From positions 310,001 to 374,000 of the forward strand of contig NZ_JABTEL010000003.1 of the NCBI RefSeq assembly GCF_013285155.1: a stretch of 64,000 bases of DNA. The letters are read 5' to 3'. Positions 61,039 through 64,000 of the stretch are shown piece by piece. The stretch's first letter is position 1. Every line of letters begins with the position of its first letter. Position numbers and translations under genes: made by a program. The DNA is from Winogradskyella undariae. GTDB taxonomy: Bacteria; Bacteroidota; Bacteroidia; Flavobacteriales; Flavobacteriaceae. The notes under the pieces were generated by a model that searched no databases, was not told the DNA's origin, and saw only the letters and a program-made list of their open reading frames with translations.

Positions 61039-62439
61039 ATGCTAAATAAATTATGGACCTCTTACCATCAATGGTATATAAGGTATATTCGTTTTTCTAG
61101 AAAAAGCGAACAGGATGAGTTATCTTATTTTAGAGATAAATTATTTATTTCAATTTTAATATTAATTCTTCCATTGGGGGTAATGTCTTATATTCCAAGT
61201 GCTATAACTGCTATTCTTTTAGGTAAGTGGTTTGTTTTTTTTGCTGATACTTTGGCTATATGTATAATTGCTTTCTTGTTTTTTAATAATAAAATGGGTA
61301 TAAATACAAAGAAGAAAGTGTTTTCTGTTAATTTGTTTTTATTGTCTTTTGCTCTCATTTTTTACATAGGATTAAAAAGTAGTAGTGGACTTTTATTATT
61401 TATGCTTTCTATATTGGTAACGTTGTTTAGTGGACGAAAAGCAGGAATTAAAACCGTGATTTTTATAGCGTTTGGATACTTTATGATGGCTATAATTTTT
61501 TATTTTAAGCTTTTTGATTTAAAAGCTTATATAGGAGAACGATTTGAAGTTTTAGTCATCGTATTTATTAATAATACTCTTTTTATTTTAATGACTGTTT
61601 TTTCAGTGTCATTTTTAATACGACATTTACACAATGCTCTTTTAAAAGAAAATCACTTACAAGAAGAGCTCATTGAAAAGCATAAAGTAGTAATTGCAGC
61701 TAAAGAGAATGCGGAACAATCGGATCGATTAAAAACGGCGTTTTTAGCCAATATAAGTCATGAGATTAGAACACCTATGTATGGTATTTTAGGGTGTGCA
61801 GGTCTTTTAAAATCTTATGATATTAATGACGGTGATTTTAAAGAATACATAAGTGTAATAGAAGGTAGTGGGCAAGAATTATTAGATTCTATGACAGATA
61901 TCATGACGATATCTAAGATTGAAGCAGGCTTGGTGACCACAAAAATATCAACTTTTAATATTAATGAGACAGTAGAGGTGATATATAAATCATTATTACC
62001 TGAGGCGAAATCAAAAAAAATACATTTTATCTTAAATAATTTTATTCCTAAGTGGGGAAGTATTGTTAATTCTGATCTTGATAAATTTAAAGTAGCTTTA
62101 GAACATTTGGTCGAAAATGCTATAAAATATACTCCTGAAGGTGGTAATGTTGTACTAAGTTGTAATTTAGATAGTGATGAGACTCAAGTACAGTTTATGT
62201 TAAGAGATACAGGGATTGGTATTCCTAAAGATAAGATAGAAACTATTTTTAATCCTTTCTATCAAGTAGACGTTGATAATAAAAACGCGTTACATGGATC
62301 TGGTATTGGGCTTTCAATATCTAAAGCCTATGTTGAAATGTTGGGAGGGGATTTGATTTTAGAAAGTAAAGTAGGAGAAGGGACTACCTTTTTATTTAAT
62401 ATAGATATTGATTTAAAAGAAAAAGCATCTCAATCTTAA
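61039..62439 (+). CDS. Membrane sensor histidine kinase
   Basis: This 466-residue kinase has about six hydrophobic helices in residues ~32-195 and a short coiled coil. The HisKA H-box is 'FLANISHEIRTPMYGILG', and the HATPase has 'LEHLVENAIKYTPEGG', 'LRDTGIGIPKDKI' and 'GSGIGLSISKAYVEMLGG'. It has no periplasmic sensor domain or receiver, so it probably senses through the membrane part. No response regulator gene is adjacent. Confidence 0.88.
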   Translation: MLNKLWTSYHQWYIRYIRFSRKSEQDELSYFRDKLFISILILILPLGVMSYIPSAITAILLGKWFVFFADTLAICIIAFLFFNNKMGINTKKKVFSVNLFLLSFALIFYIGLKSSSGLLLFMLSILVTLFSGRKAGIKTVIFIAFGYFMMAIIFYFKLFDLKAYIGERFEVLVIVFINNTLFILMTVFSVSFLIRHLHNALLKENHLQEELIEKHKVVIAAKENAEQSDRLKTAFLANISHEIRTPMYGILGCAGLLKSYDINDGDFKEYISVIEGSGQELLDSMTDIMTISKIEAGLVTTKISTFNINETVEVIYKSLLPEAKSKKIHFILNNFIPKWGSIVNSDLDKFKVALEHLVENAIKYTPEGGNVVLSCNLDSDETQVQFMLRDTGIGIPKDKIETIFNPFYQVDVDNKNALHGSGIGLSISKAYVEMLGGDLILESKVGEGTTFLFNIDIDLKEKASQS

Positions 62440-62454
62440 AAGAAGAGATGCTTT
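62422..62454 (+). terminator. Hairpin overlapping the kinase stop codon
   Basis: AAAGCATCTC / GAGATGCTTT, a perfect 10-bp stem whose loop contains the TAA. The T-run is short, so termination efficiency is uncertain. Confidence 0.55.
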
Positions 62455-62467
62455 AATATATAATAGG

Positions 62468-62550
62468 CGCCATATGGCGGAAAATGTAAGCTATACGCCT
62501 TAGATAGAAACTATCTGCGTGAAACTTACATTATAGACTGCAAATGTAAG
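62468..62550. other. Structured intergenic segment between convergent genes
   Basis: A perfect 12-bp palindrome CGCCATATGGCG (62468-62479) is followed by a nested hairpin. Its stems are AATGTAAG/CTTACATT (62483/62525), ACGC/GCGT (62495/62517) and AGATAG/CTATCT (62502/62511) with an AAA loop. A third AATGTAAG copy lies at 62543. It could be a bidirectional terminator, a small RNA or a miniature mobile remnant. Confidence 0.45.
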
Positions 62551-62553
62551 TGC

Positions 62554-63243
62554 TTATTTTTTGGTGTCCAAAGTAATACTCACATCTGTAAAATTAAGAT
62601 TCCAGTTTCCTCCTTCTTGTTTGTGATCTGTAGCAATTTTAATACCGTTAAAATTTTTAATATTTTCAAATGTTGTAGAAAGTGAAGGTGCTTCAGAATT
62701 TCCTTTTCTATAGGTCCATTCTTTAATGATATAATTATCGTTGTAATAGATGTCGTATGCATCACCAGGAGTATAACCTCCTTCATTAGAATAGGTGAGA
62801 GTGATCATATTTAATTCTTCTTTGCTAATTGGTGCTTCTGCTTTTTTAGACTCTGTAATGTCAGCTGATGTATCCCAAGCCAATTGAAAAGGAATTAATA
62901 ACCAAAATTTATCATTAATAAATGCTTTATCTTTAGCAATCGTTGTGCTGTCTACTTGGCTTCTTATATAATTATAAGTCGTGTCGTTATCTCTTAAAAG
63001 GACTTTGTCTTCTTTAGGAAACCAAGTCCAAGTTCTTCCTTTTCCTTTAATAGTATCTTTATCTACTTGGAATGTGAAACTTACCTTTGAAACATTTTTC
63101 CAATTTTCAAAACCATGGGCATTGGCAATTTTTTCTGCTAATGATATTTCTTTCTTGGTTTCTACTGCAATTTCTTCTTTGTTATCCGATTTGCAACTTG
63201 AAACAAGTATTAAACATATTAAGCCAAGATATAATGATTTCAT
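62554..63243 (-). CDS. Lipoprotein of unknown function
   Basis: This is a 229-residue protein. The lipobox LVSSC gives Cys17, followed by SDNKEE. The mature part opens with 'AEKIANAHGFENWKNVSKVS' and 'FTFQVDKDTIKGKGRTWTW', and has many antiparallel strands, similar to LolA/LolB-like lipoprotein-binding folds and to flavobacterial DUF6503-type proteins. No catalytic residues were recognised. The 312 bases upstream hold no gene; only the Nramp promoter is visible there. Confidence 0.7.
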   Translation of the reverse strand: MKSLYLGLICLILVSSCKSDNKEEIAVETKKEISLAEKIANAHGFENWKNVSKVSFTFQVDKDTIKGKGRTWTWFPKEDKVLLRDNDTTYNYIRSQVDSTTIAKDKAFINDKFWLLIPFQLAWDTSADITESKKAEAPISKEELNMITLTYSNEGGYTPGDAYDIYYNDNYIIKEWTYRKGNSEAPSLSTTFENIKNFNGIKIATDHKQEGGNWNLNFTDVSITLDTKK

Positions 63244-63501
63244 AGTAAAAGTGATTTTTATTCAGTACAAAATTAATCAACGATGTATAATGAGACTAAT
63301 TATTTTGAAGTTAAAAAAGCGATTACTTGCTAAAAGAATCTCCTATTAAAGCTCTTCAATTTACTATTGCTTTATTCTGATTAATTCTATACGTAATGTT
63401 GAAATATGTAATTCAGTACATTAAATATTGAAATATATTTATTATTTATTACTAATGAGATTTGTTTGGTGTTAGAAGTGCTATTCCTCAGATTTCCGTT
63501 G

Positions 63502-63509
63502 TAGTTTTG
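63502..63509 (+). promoter_or_regulatory. -7 box of the Nramp transporter gene
   Basis: TAGTTTTG, 46 bases before the ATG at 63556; a full TAnnTTTG match. No Fur- or MntR-like dyad was recognised. Confidence 0.45.
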
Positions 63510-63555
63510 TAGCCTTAAGTTATAATTAGTTTATGATGAAAAATTTTAAATACTT

Positions 63556-64000
63556 ATGAGTTTAGAATCCTTAAGTGAGGTAAATTCTTCAGTTAGCACA
63601 AATAAAAATGGCTGGAGAAAAATACTAGCTTTCATAGGACCGGCGTACCTTATTAGCGTTGGGTATATGGATCCAGGAAATTGGGCTACCGATATTGCAG
63701 CAGGTTCTCAATTTGGATACAAATTAATTTGGGTGCTTTTAATGTCTAACCTTATAGCCCTTTTATTACAGTCTTTAAGTGCTAGATTAGGAATTGTAAA
63801 AGGGCTTGATCTTGCTCAAGCTTCTAGAAATGCCTATCCTAGTTGGGCTAATATACCTTTGTATATTTTGGCAGAAATAGCTATTGCAGCATGTGATTTA
63901 GCTGAAATTATAGGTATGGCCATCGGGTTAAATTTACTTTTTGGTCTTCCTTTAATATGGGGCATAAGTCTAACTGCTTTAGATACTGTTTTACTTTTAT
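63556..64000 (+). CDS. Nramp family divalent metal transporter, 5' part
   Basis: The first 148 residues are present; the gene runs off the right edge. After a short cytoplasmic tail, '[20 protein letters not shown]' carries the DPGN metal-binding motif of the first unwound helix (Asp and Asn ligands), as in MntH. At least three to four helices are visible. It should import Mn2+ and/or Fe2+ with protons. It cannot be told from this part whether a fused C-terminal domain exists. Confidence 0.92.
   Translation, partial: MSLESLSEVNSSVSTNKNGWRKILAFIGPAYLISVGYMDPGNWATDIAAGSQFGYKLIWVLLMSNLIALLLQSLSARLGIVKGLDLAQASRNAYPSWANIPLYILAEIAIAACDLAEIIGMAIGLNLLFGLPLIWGISLTALDTVLLL

Overview
The window is typical of the family Flavobacteriaceae (Bacteroidota); the genus cannot be fixed from sequence alone. 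It is AT-rich and its promoters have the Bacteroidetes -7 box TAnnTTTG. Few genes have a Shine-Dalgarno sequence. It also holds type IX secretion (T9SS) sorting domains, a Na+-pumping NQR complex and a bacterial kynurenine pathway.

Layout. 1-901 is the end of a T9SS plug-protein gene read leftward. 1063-7144 is the complete nqrABCDEF operon. 7393-10591 holds an OmpA-type outer-membrane protein and a calcium-motif repeat lipoprotein. 10775-12647 is a PAS histidine kinase and response-regulator pair. 12931-14339 is a small conserved protein and apbE, whose product should attach FMN to NqrB and NqrC.

14431-35197 is the most unusual region: two side-by-side copies of one cassette. Each copy has a propeller-type LytS-like sensor kinase, a LytTR response regulator, two T9SS-exported surface proteins (LamG, leucine-rich or beta-helix type), a small secreted Lys-rich protein and a terminal lipoprotein. 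Each cassette has its own 21-bp-spaced direct repeat, placed at a constant distance from the promoters of its exported genes: AGAAGTT/AGAAACT in cassette A and ACCATTCATT/ACCATTCACT in cassette B. This suggests two paralogous LytTR regulons that have diverged into separate circuits. In cassette A the Lys-rich gene is broken by an in-frame TGA.

35349-50894 is mainly housekeeping: DUF423, a methyltransferase, DUF3050, methionine aminopeptidase, a CoA-transferase, gpmI, pepE, three tandem CarboxypepD-like paralogs, an M1 peptidase and TatA. It also holds a GxxExxY gene broken by one nonsense codon and flanked by helically phased AGAG/CTCT motifs. 50903-52711 is a DUF3037/HipA-like pair plus an O-methyltransferase. 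52814-60920 is a leftward kynurenine-degradation cluster (kynU, a PH-like orphan, kmo, a RidA-type deaminase, a semialdehyde dehydrogenase, an SDR, 3-hydroxyanthranilate dioxygenase and ACMSD). It contains a multi-stem structured intergenic element and a heptanucleotide tandem array. 61039-64000 holds a membrane histidine kinase, a lipoprotein and the start of an Nramp transporter gene. No rRNA, tRNA, CRISPR array or insertion sequence was recognised.
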